A DNA stretch of 64,000 bases, taken from positions 1 to 64,000 of the forward strand of contig NZ_LPWF01000004.1 in assembly GCF_001723305.1 (NCBI RefSeq), given 5' to 3'. The notes below the pieces were generated by a model that was given only the letters and a program-made list of their open reading frames with translations, did no database searches and was not told the origin of the DNA. Positions 37,942 to 48,035 of the stretch are shown one piece after another. Origin of the DNA: Methyloceanibacter superfactus (GTDB taxonomy: Bacteria; Pseudomonadota; Alphaproteobacteria; Rhizobiales; Methyloligellaceae). The translations under genes and the position numbers were made by a program. Position 1 is the stretch's first letter. The number at the start of each line of letters is the position of its first letter.

Positions 37942-38868
37942 TCAGTCCAAGACGGCGCCGGGGGCGAGCGTCGCGCCGTTCAAGAACGCCTCCGCCTTCA
38001 TCGGCTTCTTGCCGGCGCGCTGGATCTCGGTGAGGCGCACGGCCCCCTCGCCGCAGGCGATGGTCAGCCGGCCGTCGAGCAGAGTTGCCGGGAGCGCCCT
38101 CGCCTTTCTCCAAGCCGCGCGCAGCACCTTGATGCGCTCGCGCTTGCCGTTGACGTCGATCTCGAACCAGGCGCCGGGATATGGCGACAACCCGCGAATG
38201 CGGTCGTGCACGTCGCGGGCGAGCAAGCGCCAGTTGATGCGCGTCTCCTTGTTGTCGAGCTTGGGGGCATAGGTGGCGGCCTCGTCATGCTGGGCATGGC
38301 ATTGGAGGGTGCCGTCTTCGAGCGCGGCCAGGGCCTCGACCATCAGCCTGGCGCCGAGCGGCGCCAAGTCGTCATGCAGCTCGCCCGCCGTCATCTCCGG
38401 TGTGATCTTCACGCGCTCCACCAGGCAAACCGGCCCGGCATCGAGCCCTTCGGTCACCCGCATGATGGCGACACCGGTCTCGGGGTCGCCCGCCATGATC
38501 GCGCGGTTGATGGGGGCGGCCCCCCGCCAGCGCGGCAGCAGCGAGGCATGGATGTTGAAGACGCCCGCCTTGGTGCCGTCGAGAACGGCCCTCGGCAGGA
38601 TGATGCCGTAAGCGACGACGACGGCGGCATCGGCCTCGAAGTCGGCAAAGCGCGCCTGGTCCTCTTTCGCCTTGAGGCGCTCGGGCGTGAGAACGGTCAG
38701 TCCGGCTTTCTCAGCAACCTCATGGACCGGCGATTTGCGCAAGGCCATGCCGCGTCCGGCCGCGCGCGGCGGCTGGGTATAGACCGCGACGATGTCGTGA
38801 CCGGCTTTGAGGAGCGCTCGAAGCGCCGGCACGGCGAAATCCGGCGTGCCCATGAAGATGATGCGCAT
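37942..38868 (-). CDS. fmt: Methionyl-tRNA formyltransferase
   Basis: The 308-residue enzyme begins [20 protein letters not shown] and has [20 protein letters not shown], the conserved catalytic and folate-binding segment with the SLLPRWRG signature. The C-terminal tRNA-binding domain includes PYPGAWFEI. It formylates initiator Met-tRNA. It sits between def and truA, with the REP-like palindrome at 38884 separating it from def. Confidence 0.96.
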   Translation of the reverse strand: MRIIFMGTPDFAVPALRALLKAGHDIVAVYTQPPRAAGRGMALRKSPVHEVAEKAGLTVLTPERLKAKEDQARFADFEADAAVVVAYGIILPRAVLDGTKAGVFNIHASLLPRWRGAAPINRAIMAGDPETGVAIMRVTEGLDAGPVCLVERVKITPEMTAGELHDDLAPLGARLMVEALAALEDGTLQCHAQHDEAATYAPKLDNKETRINWRLLARDVHDRIRGLSPYPGAWFEIDVNGKRERIKVLRAAWRKARALPATLLDGRLTIACGEGAVRLTEIQRAGKKPMKAEAFLNGATLAPGAVLD

Positions 38869-38883
38869 GGGTCCCTTATGTCA

Positions 38884-38904
38884 TTGCCGGGCTTGACCCG
38901 GCAA
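38884..38904. repeat. CTTG-loop palindrome (REP-like), second copy
   Basis: TTGCCGGG and CCCGGCAA pair around the loop CTTGA. It matches the design of the copy at 21471-21493. It lies between the def stop and the fmt start. Confidence 0.6.
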
Positions 38905-39420
38905 CTACATGACCTCGGCGCGCTTCGCCTTGGTGAATTTCTTGACGATCATGTCGCGCTTGAGCCGCGACAGATAGTCGATGAACAGCACGCCGTTCAG
39001 GTGGTCGATCTCGTGCTGGACGATGGTGGCCCAAATGCCTTGGAGCTCGACCTCTTGCGGCTTGCCCTCGCGGTCGAGGAAGGCGACGCGCAGCTCGGCC
39101 GGGCGCTCCACCTCGGCGGTGACCTCGGGGATGGACAGGCAGCCCTCCTCGTGGACCCGCATCTCGTCGGAGAGGTCGAGGATCTCGGGGTTGACCATGA
39201 TCAGAGGGTCCCGCTCCTCGTCGTCCCGGGCCCCGTCCATGACGATGAGCCGCCGCGAGATGCCGATCTGCGGCGCGGCCAGGCCGACGCCGGGGGCGTC
39301 GTACATGGTGGCCAGCATGTCGTCCATCAGCCGGCGCAGATCGTCGTCGACGCGCTCGATGGGCTCAGCCTCCTTGCGGAGCACCGGATCGGGGATGGTG
39401 ATGATGGGATGAATGGCCAT
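38905..39420 (-). CDS. def: Peptide deformylase
   Basis: The 171-residue metalloenzyme shows motif 1 [10 protein letters not shown], motif 2 EEGCLSIP with the metal-binding Cys, and motif 3 [12 protein letters not shown] with the two His ligands and catalytic Glu. It removes the N-formyl group from new proteins. [11 protein letters not shown] at 39420 is chosen as start by comparison with the family; MSAPEM at 39435 is possible. It is upstream of fmt in the same direction. Confidence 0.95.
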   Translation of the reverse strand: MAIHPIITIPDPVLRKEAEPIERVDDDLRRLMDDMLATMYDAPGVGLAAPQIGISRRLIVMDGARDDEERDPLIMVNPEILDLSDEMRVHEEGCLSIPEVTAEVERPAELRVAFLDREGKPQEVELQGIWATIVQHEIDHLNGVLFIDYLSRLKRDMIVKKFTKAKRAEVM

Positions 39421-39537
39421 TTCAGGGGCTGACATAAGGTTGTGGGGCCGCGCGGTCAATCTCGCGGCCGTCCGTGCCGCAGGGCGGCCCGATGTTCCCG
39501 CTTTGGTCCAAAAGAACGAATCGGGCTATAGGTTCTC

Positions 39538-40764
39538 ATGGACTTTGCGCCCGTGCAGGTGGGGAGCATCACGCTCGACCCGGTTCTCGTCATGCTCGCG
39601 CTAGCGGGCCTGGGCGTCTTTGCGCTGCTGCTGCTCGCCATCGTCCTCATCGTGCATATGAGCCGGCGCAAGCGCGAAGCGTCCGCCAGCGACGCTCAGA
39701 TGGGCGAGCTCAAGGTGCGGTTGCAGACCCTGGCCGAGATCAGCGTCAGCCGTCACGGCGAGCTGGCGCGGGCCGTCAACGAGCGGCTCGACCGCATGAC
39801 CCACAAGGTGGGCACCGACCTCAACGACACGGCGCGCAAGACGCATGAATCCATCGCCAAGCTCAACGAGCGGCTGGCGGTGATCGACACGGCGCAGAAG
39901 AATCTGACGGACCTCTCCAGCAACATGGTCGGCCTTCAGGAGATCCTGGCCAACAAGCAGGCGCGCGGCGCCTTCGGCCAGATGCGCATGGAGGCGATCG
40001 TCCAGGACGGACTGCCCAAGGGCGCCTATACATTCCAGGCGACGCTCTCCAACGGCAAGCGCCCGGACTGCCTGCTCCATATGCCGAACACGCCGGCGGG
40101 CGTCGTTATCGACGCGAAATTCCCGCTGGAAGCTTCGAGGCTTTCCGCACGGCGCGGCGCGACGAGGAGAAGAAGGTGGCGGCGCGGCAGGTGCGCACCG
40201 ATGTGGGCCGCCATATCGACGCGATGGCCGAGCGCTATCTCATCGCCGGCGAGACGCAGGACACCGCCATCCTGTTCGTGCCGTCGGAGGCGATCTATGC
40301 CGACCTGGCCGAGCATTTCTCGGACATCGTGCAGAAGGCGCACCGGGCCCGCATCGTCATCTGTGCGCCCAACATGCTGATGCTGGCGGTGCAGACCATG
40401 CAAGCCATCCTGAAGGACGTGCAGATGCGCGAGCAGGCCCATCTGATCCAGCGCGAGGTGGCGACGTGATGGAGGATATGGGCCGCTTCCGCGACCGGGT
40501 GCTCGATCTCCAGCGCCATTTCGGCCAGGCCAATACCGATATCGAGAAGATCCTCACCTCGTCCGAAAAGATCGTTTCGCGCGGGCGCAAGATCGAGACC
40601 CTGGACTTGGAGGAGACGGCGCCGGAAATCGCGCCACAGAAGAATGGCAGCGCGCGTGCCCCCTCGCCTGCGTCCAAGCCGGCGCCAGAGACCGCGCCGC
40701 GCCGCAGCCACGCAACGGGGGCGCCCGCATTATCAGGCAACCAGACCTACTCGCGGGGAAATGA
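39538..40764 (+). CDS. rmuC: DNA recombination protein RmuC, frameshifted twice
   Basis: The N-terminal frame has a membrane anchor (LVMLALAGLGVFALLLLAIV), a coiled coil and the RmuC core start EILANKQARGAFGQMRMEAI. After a shift near 40135 the core continues AERYLIAGETQDTAILFVPS and ARIVICAPNMLMLAVQTMQA; a second shift near 40467 leads to DMGRFRDRVLDLQRHFGQAN. The tail is low-complexity, and the end is placed at the TGA overlapping the next start (ATGA), which needs one more correction. RmuC limits DNA inversions and is nuclease-related. Confidence 0.8.
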
Positions 40765-41219
40765 TGCTGGAGACCATGGACGGCTCGATGGTGGATCAGG
40801 TCATCGTCGGCGGCGGCGCGAGCCTCGCAAACCTCATCGTCCACGCCATTCTACTGGGCGCCATCGCTTGGGTGGTGCGGCGGCTGCGGATGAGCGACGG
40901 CTCGATCCCGAGCTTTCTGCAATACACGCTGGTGATCGTCGCCACGGGCACGCTGCTGGTGATCGGGCATTTCGGCGAGGTGGTGCTGTGGGCCTATACC
41001 TATGCCGCCGTCGGCGCCACACCGCCGAACACCGACCTCGTCTATTTCGCCTTCGGCAACTACACGACACTCGGCTATGGCGACGTGGTGCCGGTGCCGA
41101 AATGGCATCTGCTCGGTCCCATGACGGCGCTCAACGGCGTCATGCTGATCGGCTGGTCGACGGCTTTGATTTTCGAGATCTTGCGGCGGTCGTCGGGATC
41201 ACAGCCGGAAAGCTACTGA
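40761..41219 (+). CDS. Small two-helix ion channel protein (Ion_trans_2, K+ selectivity filter)
   Basis: The 152-residue protein begins MMLETMDGSM, after GGGGAA. It has a first membrane helix near residues 15-35, another around 50-75, a pore loop FGNYTTLGYGDVVPVP at about residues 96-111 and a final helix. TTLGYGD is the potassium filter signature with Leu for Val. No regulatory RCK domain follows. It overlaps rmuC by four bases and converges with sitD, whose end it overlaps. Confidence 0.85.
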   Translation: MMLETMDGSMVDQVIVGGGASLANLIVHAILLGAIAWVVRRLRMSDGSIPSFLQYTLVIVATGTLLVIGHFGEVVLWAYTYAAVGATPPNTDLVYFAFGNYTTLGYGDVVPVPKWHLLGPMTALNGVMLIGWSTALIFEILRRSSGSQPESY

Positions 41220-42123
41220 GGCCGACCCGCGGACTGCCGAGAGCATCGCCCCGGACGGCGGCGCCGCCGCCGACCGGCGGCCGAACGCCGCGGGCCGTCA
41301 GCAAGCCCCGCTTCGGCGCGAACAGGAAGGCGGCGAGGAAAGCCAGCGCCTGAACCAGCACGATGCAGGCGCCCGTCGCGCCGTTGATATGGAAGCTCAC
41401 CAGCGTGCCGAGCGCCGCCGACAGCATGGCGACGGCGACGGCGATGGCGAGCATGCGCCCAAAGCTGTCGGTGAGCAGATAGGCCGTGGCGCCTGGGGCG
41501 ATCAACATGGCGATGACGAGAATGATGCCGACGGCTTTTAGCGCGCTGACGATGGTCAGCGACAGCAGGACCAGCAGGCCGTAATGCAGCACGCGCACGG
41601 GTAAGCCGATGGCGCGGGCGTGGTTGGGATCGAAGCAATAGAGCAGCAGGTCGCGGCGCTTGAGCAGCACGATGAGGAGCGTGCCGCCGGCGATGATGGC
41701 CGTCTCGATGAGATCGGCCGTGGTGACGCCGAGCACGTTGCCGAAGAGAATGTGATTGAGGTGCTGATCGGACTCGACCTTGGTGAACATGACGAGCCCG
41801 AGGCCGAACATGCCGGAGAACACGATGCCCATCACCGTGTCTTCTTTGACGCGGCTGTTATCCTTGAGATAGCCGGTCATCAGCGCGCAGCCCAGGCCGG
41901 CGGCGAAGGCGCCGACCACGAGCGGCAAACCCACCACGTAAGCCACGACAATGCCCGGTAGCACGGCGTGCGAGATGGCGTCGCCCATGAGCGACCAGCC
42001 CTTGAGCACGAGATAGCAGGACAAGACGGCGCAGACGGCGGCGACGAGCAAGGCCACGATCAGCGCGCGCTGCATGAACTCATAGGCGAAGGGGTCCACG
42101 AACCAGCCGATGACATCCATCAT
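41140..42123 (-). CDS. sitD: Metal ABC transporter permease 2
   Basis: The 327-residue inner-membrane protein belongs to the ABC-3 permease family. It has LSCYLVLKGWSLMGDAISHAVLPG, split by a helix break, a GILVIAMLIAPGATAYLL-like segment (GIILVIAMLIAPGATAYLLT, residues near 215) and eight or nine membrane helices. The family normally ends near FLFAPKRGLL; about 50 further residues here overlap the convergent channel gene, so the end may be a frameshift artefact. The start overlaps sitC by four bases (ATGA). Confidence 0.85.
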   Translation of the reverse strand: MMDVIGWFVDPFAYEFMQRALIVALLVAAVCAVLSCYLVLKGWSLMGDAISHAVLPGIVVAYVVGLPLVVGAFAAGLGCALMTGYLKDNSRVKEDTVMGIVFSGMFGLGLVMFTKVESDQHLNHILFGNVLGVTTADLIETAIIAGGTLLIVLLKRRDLLLYCFDPNHARAIGLPVRVLHYGLLVLLSLTIVSALKAVGIILVIAMLIAPGATAYLLTDSFGRMLAIAVAVAMLSAALGTLVSFHINGATGACIVLVQALAFLAAFLFAPKRGLLTARGVRPPVGGGAAVRGDALGSPRVGLSSFPAVIPTTAARSRKSKPSTSRSA

Positions 42124-42989
42124 GCGGCGGCTCCCGCTCTGGTCTCGGCGGCAGCCTCGACCACGGCCTGACGTTTGCGGCGGGCGGCCAGCACGCCATG
42201 CTTTGGCGCGAAGTAGAAGGCGATGAGAAACAGCACCGTCTGCAAGGTGACGATCACGCCGCCGGTGGCACCGTCGACAAAATAGCTGAGATAGGCGCCA
42301 ACGAAGCTGGTGAGGGCGCCAAACGCAATGGCGATGAGGACCAACAGGCCGAAGCGGTCGGTCAGCAGATAGGCGGTGGCGCCGGGGGTCACCACCATGG
42401 CGATGACGAGGCAGGCGCCGACGGTCTGCAGCGCCGCCACGGTGCAGGCGCTGAGCAGGGTGAAGAACACGATCTTGAGGAGCCGGGTGTTGATGCCGAT
42501 GCTCTTGGCGTGGGTCTCGTCGAAGAAGGTCACCATCAGGTCCTTCCAGATGAAGGCCATAACGGCGAAGGAGACCACGGCAATAACGGCGACTTGCGTC
42601 GCATCCTCGTCGGGAATGGCGAGAATATTGCCGAGCACGATGGTCTGAATCGACACCGAGGTCGGCCACAGCGAAGCCATCAGCAGACCGAGCGCGAAGA
42701 GCGTGGTGAAGACGAGGCCGATGATGGCGTCCTCGCGGAGCCGGGAGTGCTGCTTGACGAAGGCCATGCCGAGGGAGGCAAGGATACCGGCGAAGAAGGC
42801 GCCCACCGCAAACGGCGCACCGATGATATAGGCGGCGGCGACGCCCGGCACGATGGAGTGGCCCAGCGCATCGCCCATCAGCGACCAACCCTTGAGCATG
42901 AGATAGGCGGACAGGAAAGCGCAGACGGCGCCGACCAGCGCGCTCACCCACATGGCCTTCCACATATATTCGTAGCCCAACGGCACCAT
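42120..42989 (-). CDS. sitC: Metal ABC transporter permease 1
   Basis: The 289-residue membrane protein starts at MVPLGYEYMWKAMWVSALVG, 20 bases after the ATPase stop. It shares LMLKGWSLMGDALGHSIVPG and CLVIAMVVTPGATAYLL with its paralogue downstream, so the importer uses a heterodimeric pore, as in SitABCD. The C-terminus ends in an Ala/Arg-rich tail. Manganese and ferrous iron are the usual substrates of this family. Confidence 0.88.
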   Translation of the reverse strand: MVPLGYEYMWKAMWVSALVGAVCAFLSAYLMLKGWSLMGDALGHSIVPGVAAAYIIGAPFAVGAFFAGILASLGMAFVKQHSRLREDAIIGLVFTTLFALGLLMASLWPTSVSIQTIVLGNILAIPDEDATQVAVIAVVSFAVMAFIWKDLMVTFFDETHAKSIGINTRLLKIVFFTLLSACTVAALQTVGACLVIAMVVTPGATAYLLTDRFGLLVLIAIAFGALTSFVGAYLSYFVDGATGGVIVTLQTVLFLIAFYFAPKHGVLAARRKRQAVVEAAAETRAGAAA

Positions 42990-43008
42990 GAGCTCGGCGA
43001 GGAAAGAC

Positions 43009-43911
43009 TCATTCCGGGCGATCCCGATCGTGTTTCTGGGGTGGTGCGTCGCCGTAGAAAACGAGCGGGCGCTCGTCGTCGGTGATGACGGTGACCTTGC
43101 GGGCATCGTCGTCGTCGTGAAGCTCGCGGCCGCCGAGCTCGAAATTGCGCAGCACGCCGCCGAAGGTGCGCTCCAGGTTCTTTGGGGTAAAGACCTTCTC
43201 CGTGGGACCGGCAGCCAGCACGGTGCGATTGAGCAGCACCACCTGGTCGCAATAGTCCGGCACGGTGCCGAGATTATGGGTGGAGACCAGCATGAGGTGG
43301 CCGGAGGCGCGAAGATCGCGCAGGAGATCGATGATCGCGGCTTCCGTGGTCACGTCGATGCCGGTGAAGGGCTCGTCGAGCAAGATGATGCGGCCTTCTT
43401 GGGCGAGGGCTCGCGCCAGAAACACGCGCTTCTTCTGTCCGCCGGAAAGCTCGCCGATCTGGCGCTTGCGGTAGGCGCTCATGCCGACGCGCTCGAGTGC
43501 CTCGTCCACTTTTCGGCGGTCGGTGCGGGACGGCACCCGCAGGAAATTCATGTGGCCGTAGCGGCCCATCATCACCACGGTCTCGACCAGAACCGGGAAG
43601 TTCCAATCGACGTCCTCGCTTTGCGGCACATAGGCGACGATGTTGTCGCCCACCGCCTGATCGACGGGGAGGCCGCACAGCCGCACCTCGCCGGCCGAGG
43701 GCTTCACGAAGCCCATGATGGCCTTGAAAATGGTGGACTTGCCGCTGCCGTTGACGCCCACCAGCGCGCAGATGGTGCCGGGGCCGAGCGAAAAGCTCGC
43801 GTCACGCACCGCGGTGAAGCCATTGGGATAGGTGACGCTGAGGTCGCGCACGGTGATACTCGCCTCGCGCACCGGGGCCTCGTCGCGGCTCAGGAGATCA
43901 AGCGCGCCCAT
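43009..43911 (-). CDS. sitB: Metal ABC transporter ATP-binding protein
   Basis: The 300-residue ATPase has Walker [16 protein letters not shown], the signature [16 protein letters not shown] and Walker [14 protein letters not shown], then the H-loop [14 protein letters not shown] at 43911 is chosen over an upstream ATG within sitA. It overlaps sitA by 14 bases. It has an acidic Asp-rich tail ([11 protein letters not shown]) not needed for catalysis. Confidence 0.9.
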   Translation of the reverse strand: MGALDLLSRDEAPVREASITVRDLSVTYPNGFTAVRDASFSLGPGTICALVGVNGSGKSTIFKAIMGFVKPSAGEVRLCGLPVDQAVGDNIVAYVPQSEDVDWNFPVLVETVVMMGRYGHMNFLRVPSRTDRRKVDEALERVGMSAYRKRQIGELSGGQKKRVFLARALAQEGRIILLDEPFTGIDVTTEAAIIDLLRDLRASGHLMLVSTHNLGTVPDYCDQVVLLNRTVLAAGPTEKVFTPKNLERTFGGVLRNFELGGRELHDDDDARKVTVITDDERPLVFYGDAPPQKHDRDRPE

Positions 43912-44836
43912 TTTCGAATCCTTTGGCGATGGTCTCGACCGTGACACGGAGCAGATCGAGATAAGTCGGGACGGGTCCGCCCTCGGCGCTCAGCGAATCC
44001 ACATAGAGCACGCCGCCATAGCGCGCGCCGGACTCGCTCGCGACTTGCTTCGCGCCGCGGTCGGAGATGGTGCTCTCGCTGAACACCACGGGGATGTCGT
44101 TGTCGCGCACGAGCTCGATGACCTTGCGCACCTGTTGCGGCGTGCCCTGCTGGTCGGCGTTGATCGGCCATAGATAGGCCTCGCGCATATCGTAGTCGCG
44201 GGCGAGGTAGGAGAAGGCGCCTTCGCTGGTCACGAGGCAGCGCTGAGGCTCGGGGATCGCCGAGAGCCGCTTGCGCAAGGGCTCGTCGAGCGCCTTGATC
44301 TTGGCGGCGTAGGCCTCGGCATTGCGGTTATAGGCGTCCGCGTTCTTCGGGTCGTGCTCGACGAGCGCTTTGCGAATGTTCTCCACATAGATCAGCGCGT
44401 TCGACGGCGACATCCAAGCATGGGGATTGGGCTTGCCGTTATACGGCCCCTCGGTGATGCCCATGGGGCTCACGCCATCGCTGACCACGACGCTCGGCAC
44501 GTCCTTCACGTTCTGGAAGAATTTCTCGAACCAACGCTCGAGATTGAAGCCATTCCACAGCACGAGATCGGCGTCTTGCGCCTTGACGATGTCGAGCGGC
44601 GTCGGCTGGTAGTCGTGGATCTCGGCCCCGGGCTTGGTGATGGATTCCACCACCGCATGATCGCCGGCTACGTTCTGAGCGATGTCCTGGATGATGGTGA
44701 AGGTGGTGACGACCCGGAACTTGCCGTCTTTCGCGGCGGAGTCGCCAGTGGGCTCGCCGCAGCCGGCAAGTACGCTCAAGCCCAGCACCGCCATTGCGGC
44801 GCCGACATAGCGGAGCCGCCCGAGCCCCTTCACCAT
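43898..44836 (-). CDS. sitA: Metal ABC transporter substrate-binding lipoprotein
   Basis: The 312-residue protein has a lipoprotein signal with VLAGC at about residues 22-26. Candidate cluster A-I metal ligands are the His in [12 protein letters not shown], the His in [12 protein letters not shown], the Glu in [12 protein letters not shown] and the acidic residue in FSESTISD. This His-His-Glu-Asp set is typical of manganese-binding rather than zinc-binding proteins; no His-rich loop is present. It is first in the sitABCD operon and has a palindromic operator upstream. Confidence 0.9.
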   Translation of the reverse strand: MVKGLGRLRYVGAAMAVLGLSVLAGCGEPTGDSAAKDGKFRVVTTFTIIQDIAQNVAGDHAVVESITKPGAEIHDYQPTPLDIVKAQDADLVLWNGFNLERWFEKFFQNVKDVPSVVVSDGVSPMGITEGPYNGKPNPHAWMSPSNALIYVENIRKALVEHDPKNADAYNRNAEAYAAKIKALDEPLRKRLSAIPEPQRCLVTSEGAFSYLARDYDMREAYLWPINADQQGTPQQVRKVIELVRDNDIPVVFSESTISDRGAKQVASESGARYGGVLYVDSLSAEGGPVPTYLDLLRVTVETIAKGFENGRA

Positions 44837-44884
44837 ATGAATCTCCTGCTACGGCCCGGTTCGAGCCGTCCGAGCGTGGATCAT

Positions 44885-44900
44885 AGGTGCAATTGCAACT
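44885..44900. promoter_or_regulatory. Palindromic metal-regulator operator upstream of sitA
   Basis: AGGTGCAATTGCAACT is a 16-bp palindrome with one mismatched pair, its core TGCAATTGCA being perfect. It lies about 50 bases upstream of the sitA start. Mur/Fur-type and MntR boxes of alphaproteobacteria contain TGCAA-type half-sites upstream of sit genes, so manganese-dependent repression is likely. Which regulator binds cannot be said. Confidence 0.55.
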
Positions 44901-44945
44901 TATTCCCAAGTAAAATATGCGGGGCGGTCTTTCCGACCGCAGCCG

Positions 44946-45442
44946 CTATTTCCTGCGCTTTCCGGACGTCTTGGCCACCTTTTTGGCGCTGCTTGAGGCT
45001 TTGCGGGCCGCTTTCGCCTTCTTCCGCGCGCGCGCGCCTTGGCGGTCGCCTCGCCCCATTTCATGCCTTCGAGCTTCAGCCCGTCGGGATCGAGGAAGAA
45101 CACGGCGTAATAGTCGTCGTAATACTCGTCCGCCGGGTCGACGATCTCGGCGCCTTCCGCCTTCAGAAAGGCTTCCAGGTCGTCGACATCCTTCCGGCTC
45201 CTGAGCTCGAAGGCATAGTGGTGGAAGCCGATATCGCCGATGCGGTAGCCGCGCTCCTTGCCTTCCGCATCCGCCGGGCCGATCCAAAAACGGGTCTTGC
45301 CGTTGGTCCAGCCGATGGCGTCGCCATACTCGTCCAGCACCTTGAAGCCGAGAAACGGGAACAGCTTGCCGTAGAAGGCCTTGGACTTCTCGAAGTCACT
45401 CACCCTGATGACGAGGTGATCGATGCCGACGACGCGCACCAT
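44946..45442 (-). CDS. VOC-family (glyoxalase-like) protein, frameshifted at the C-terminus
   Basis: The protein begins MVRVVGIDHLVIRVSDFEKS, the usual first strand of the vicinal oxygen chelate fold, and has FYGKLFPFLGF, YRIGDIGFHHYAFELRS and VFFLDPDGLKLEG, giving His and Glu metal ligands. Near 45035, in a CG repeat, the frame shifts to a Lys/Ala-rich basic tail (KAKAARKASSSAKKVAKT) ending at 44946. The substrate is unknown. The tail looks like a nucleic-acid- or surface-binding extension. Confidence 0.75.
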
Positions 45443-45548
45443 GTCTTGCCTCCTTGCGCTCGAATGATCCGAGAACGCCTCTCTCCCAAGTCCGTTCAGT
45501 ATAATGCCGCGATCATGCGGAGGCATGACGGCAAGGCAACGGCCTGCT

Positions 45549-46883
45549 ATGAGCGTCAACGATGACGGCCACCGGGGGAGTTACCGCTTGACCGAAACGC
45601 GGCGCAGCTGGACCGAGATCCTGTTCAACCGGAAGATGCTCGCCTGCATCTTCCTGGGCTTCACCTCGGGAATGCCTCTCTACGTCCTGATTTCGTTGGT
45701 GCCGGCTTGGCTGCGCAGCCAAGACGTGAACCTCGCCACTATCGGCCTGTTCGCCCTGGTCGGCCTGCCTTACACCTGGAAATTCGTCTGGTCCCCGCTG
45801 ATGGACCGCTACAAGCTGCCCTTCCTCGGGCGGCGGCGGGGCTGGGCGGTCCTGACGCAGCTGGTGTTGCTGATCGCCATCGGCATGCTTGGCCAGTTCG
45901 ATCCGTCCACCTCATTGCAGGCGATCGTCGCGGTCGTGTTCGTCGTCGCCCTGTTCAGCGCGAGCCAAGACATCGTCATCGACGCCTACCGGCGGGAGCT
46001 CTTGGCCGACGATGAGCTCGGCACCGGCACATCCATCTTCGTGAACGCTTACCGTCTTTCCGGACTGATACCGGGCTCCCTGGCCTTGATCCTGGCGGAC
46101 CACCAGCCGTGGACGGTGGTGTTCTGGGTCACCGGCGCCTTCATGCTGGTCGGCATCGTGACCACTTTGACGATCAGAGAAGTGAGCGACGATGCGTTGG
46201 CGCCTCACACTTTGCGTGAGGCGGTAATCGAGCCCTTCGTGGAGTTCTTCAGCCGCGACGGCGGAATCAAGACCGGATTGGCGATCCTCGCGTTCCTGTT
46301 CCTCTACAAGCTGGGGGACAACATGGCCACGGCGCTGGCCACGCCCTTCTATATCGATATGGGCTACTCCTTGAGCGAGATCGGCTCGGTGGCGAAGGTG
46401 GCCGGGTTATGGGCCAGCATCGCCGGCGGCGTGCTCGGCGGCATCATCATGCTCAAGATCAGCATCAACCGCGCTCTGTGGCTGTTCGGCTTCGTGCAGC
46501 TGTTCACGATCCTTCCGTATATCTGGCTGAGTCAGGCCGGGCATTCGCTGCCCGGGCTGTTCGTCGTGGTCAGCGGAGAATATCTGGGCGTTGGCCTCGG
46601 CACGATCGCGCTCACGGCCTTCATGGCCCGGGAAACCAGCCGGGCCTTCACGGCGACGCAATTCGCTCTGTTCTCGAGCTTCATCGCGGTTCCGCGCACG
46701 CTCGCTAATGCATCGACCGGCTTCATCGTGGAAGCCGTGGGGTGGACGCAGTTCTTCATCCTCTGCGTCATCGTCGCTGTACCCGGCATGCTGTTGTTGC
46801 TGAAGGTGGCACCCTGGAAGGAGGACGAGCCCGACGCCGAAGAGCTCGAGGAGCTCGAACGTCTCAAGGAAAAGTCGACATGA
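45549..46883 (+). CDS. ampG: AmpG-type muropeptide permease (MFS)
   Basis: The 444-residue membrane protein of about twelve helices starts at MSVNDDGHRG. It includes FLGFTSGMPLYVLISLVPAWL, YTWKFVWSPLMDRY and FSASQDIVIDAYRRELL, which are AmpG landmarks. AmpG imports anhydro-muropeptides from the periplasm for wall recycling. The C-terminus is acidic. The stop overlaps the small gene that follows. Confidence 0.88.
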   Translation: MSVNDDGHRGSYRLTETRRSWTEILFNRKMLACIFLGFTSGMPLYVLISLVPAWLRSQDVNLATIGLFALVGLPYTWKFVWSPLMDRYKLPFLGRRRGWAVLTQLVLLIAIGMLGQFDPSTSLQAIVAVVFVVALFSASQDIVIDAYRRELLADDELGTGTSIFVNAYRLSGLIPGSLALILADHQPWTVVFWVTGAFMLVGIVTTLTIREVSDDALAPHTLREAVIEPFVEFFSRDGGIKTGLAILAFLFLYKLGDNMATALATPFYIDMGYSLSEIGSVAKVAGLWASIAGGVLGGIIMLKISINRALWLFGFVQLFTILPYIWLSQAGHSLPGLFVVVSGEYLGVGLGTIALTAFMARETSRAFTATQFALFSSFIAVPRTLANASTGFIVEAVGWTQFFILCVIVAVPGMLLLLKVAPWKEDEPDAEELEELERLKEKST

Positions 46884-47083
46884 ATATCGACCGGCTGCTG
46901 GCCTTCATCGTTGTCGGAATGACGGCCCTTCTCATCGGAGGCATTGGCGGCCTGCTGATCGGCGCCACCACCGAGCAGGCCGCACTCGCCGAAATCCTCG
47001 GCACCGCGGATCTCACCGCCGACTGCCGCGCGCAGATCGAAGAGGCGATGGCGGGCGGAAGACGGCCCACGGAAGGGCCTTAG
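46880..47083 (+). CDS. 67-residue small membrane protein
   Basis: The frame begins ATGAATATCGAC, overlapping the ampG stop by four bases. It encodes MNIDRLLAFIVVGMTALLIG, a single hydrophobic span with Gly-zipper-like GGIGGLLIG, then a short soluble tail containing one Cys. Coupling to ampG suggests a partner role, but no family is recognised. Confidence 0.6.
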   Translation: MNIDRLLAFIVVGMTALLIGGIGGLLIGATTEQAALAEILGTADLTADCRAQIEEAMAGGRRPTEGP

Positions 47084-47096
47084 GCGATCATCGGCG

Positions 47097-47711
47097 CTAC
47101 ATGGCCTTGCGGGCTTTGACGGCCGCGGCCAGCGTGCCCTCGTCGAGATAATCGAGCTCGCCGCCGATGGGCACGCCTTGCGCCAGCCGCGACACGGAGA
47201 CGTTGCAGCCGGCGAGCTGGTCCATCAGGTAATGGGCGGTGGACTGTCCCTCGACGGTGGCGTTGAGCGCCAGCAGCACCTCGGTCACTTGCGGAACGCG
47301 GGCGCGCTCGATGAGCTTGGCGATGTGAAGATCGTCGGGACCGATGCCGTCGAGCGGCGACAAGGTGCCACCGAGCACATGATAAAGTCCGTTGATGACG
47401 GCGGCGCGCTCCAGCGCCCAGAGATCGCCGACCTCCTCCACGACGCAAATCATCGAGCGGTCGCGGGTCTGATCGCAGCACAACGTGCACGGGCTATGGG
47501 TATCGATATTGCCGCAGGTCTCGCAGGTGAGGATGGTGTCGCGCGTTTCGGCGAGCGCATCGGTGAGCGGCTCCAGCAGCTGCTCCTTCTTCTTGACGAG
47601 ATGAAGCGCTGCGCGCCGCGCCGAGCGGGGGCCAAGCCCCGGCAGCCGCGCCAGAAGCTGGATCAGCCGCTCAATCTCCGGGCCTGCCGCCGCGCGCGCA
47701 TCAGCGATCAA
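47097..47711 (-). CDS. recR: Recombination protein RecR
   Basis: The 204-residue protein has the helix-hairpin-helix [20 protein letters not shown], a zinc-binding CETCGN...CTLCC cluster, and a Toprim domain with [17 protein letters not shown]. It works with RecFO to load RecA at gaps. It is last in the dnaX-ybaB-recR operon, four bases after the YbaB gene. Confidence 0.96.
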   Translation of the reverse strand: MIADARAAAGPEIERLIQLLARLPGLGPRSARRAALHLVKKKEQLLEPLTDALAETRDTILTCETCGNIDTHSPCTLCCDQTRDRSMICVVEEVGDLWALERAAVINGLYHVLGGTLSPLDGIGPDDLHIAKLIERARVPQVTEVLLALNATVEGQSTAHYLMDQLAGCNVSVSRLAQGVPIGGELDYLDEGTLAAAVKARKAM

Positions 47712-47714
47712 TCA

Positions 47715-48035
47715 TCAAAACAGCTTGAGGCCGGGCGGAAGCGGCAGGCCGCCGGTGAGCGCCTGCATCTTCTCCTTCATGGTCTCCTCGACCTTGGCCT
47801 TGGCGTCGGCATGGGCGGCGGTGATCAGATCCTCGAGGATCTCGCCTTCCTCCGGCTTGAGGAGAGAGGCGTCGATCTTGACGCCCGACATGTCGCCTTT
47901 GCCGTTCAGGGTCACGGTCACCATGCCGCCGCCGGCGCGGCCCTCGCACAGGGTCCGCTCCATCTCGGCCTGCATGTCGGCCATGCGGCCTTGCAGCTCC
48001 TGCGCCTGCTTCATCATCTGCGCGAAGTTCTTCAT
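47715..48035 (-). CDS. YbaB/EbfC nucleoid-associated protein
   Basis: The 106-residue protein begins MKNFAQMMKQAQELQGRMAD and has GMVTVTLNGKGDMSGVKIDA, the conserved beta core of YbaB. It binds DNA as a dimer. It starts directly at the end of dnaX, giving the conserved dnaX-ybaB-recR order. Confidence 0.95.
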   Translation of the reverse strand: MKNFAQMMKQAQELQGRMADMQAEMERTLCEGRAGGGMVTVTLNGKGDMSGVKIDASLLKPEEGEILEDLITAAHADAKAKVEETMKEKMQALTGGLPLPPGLKLF

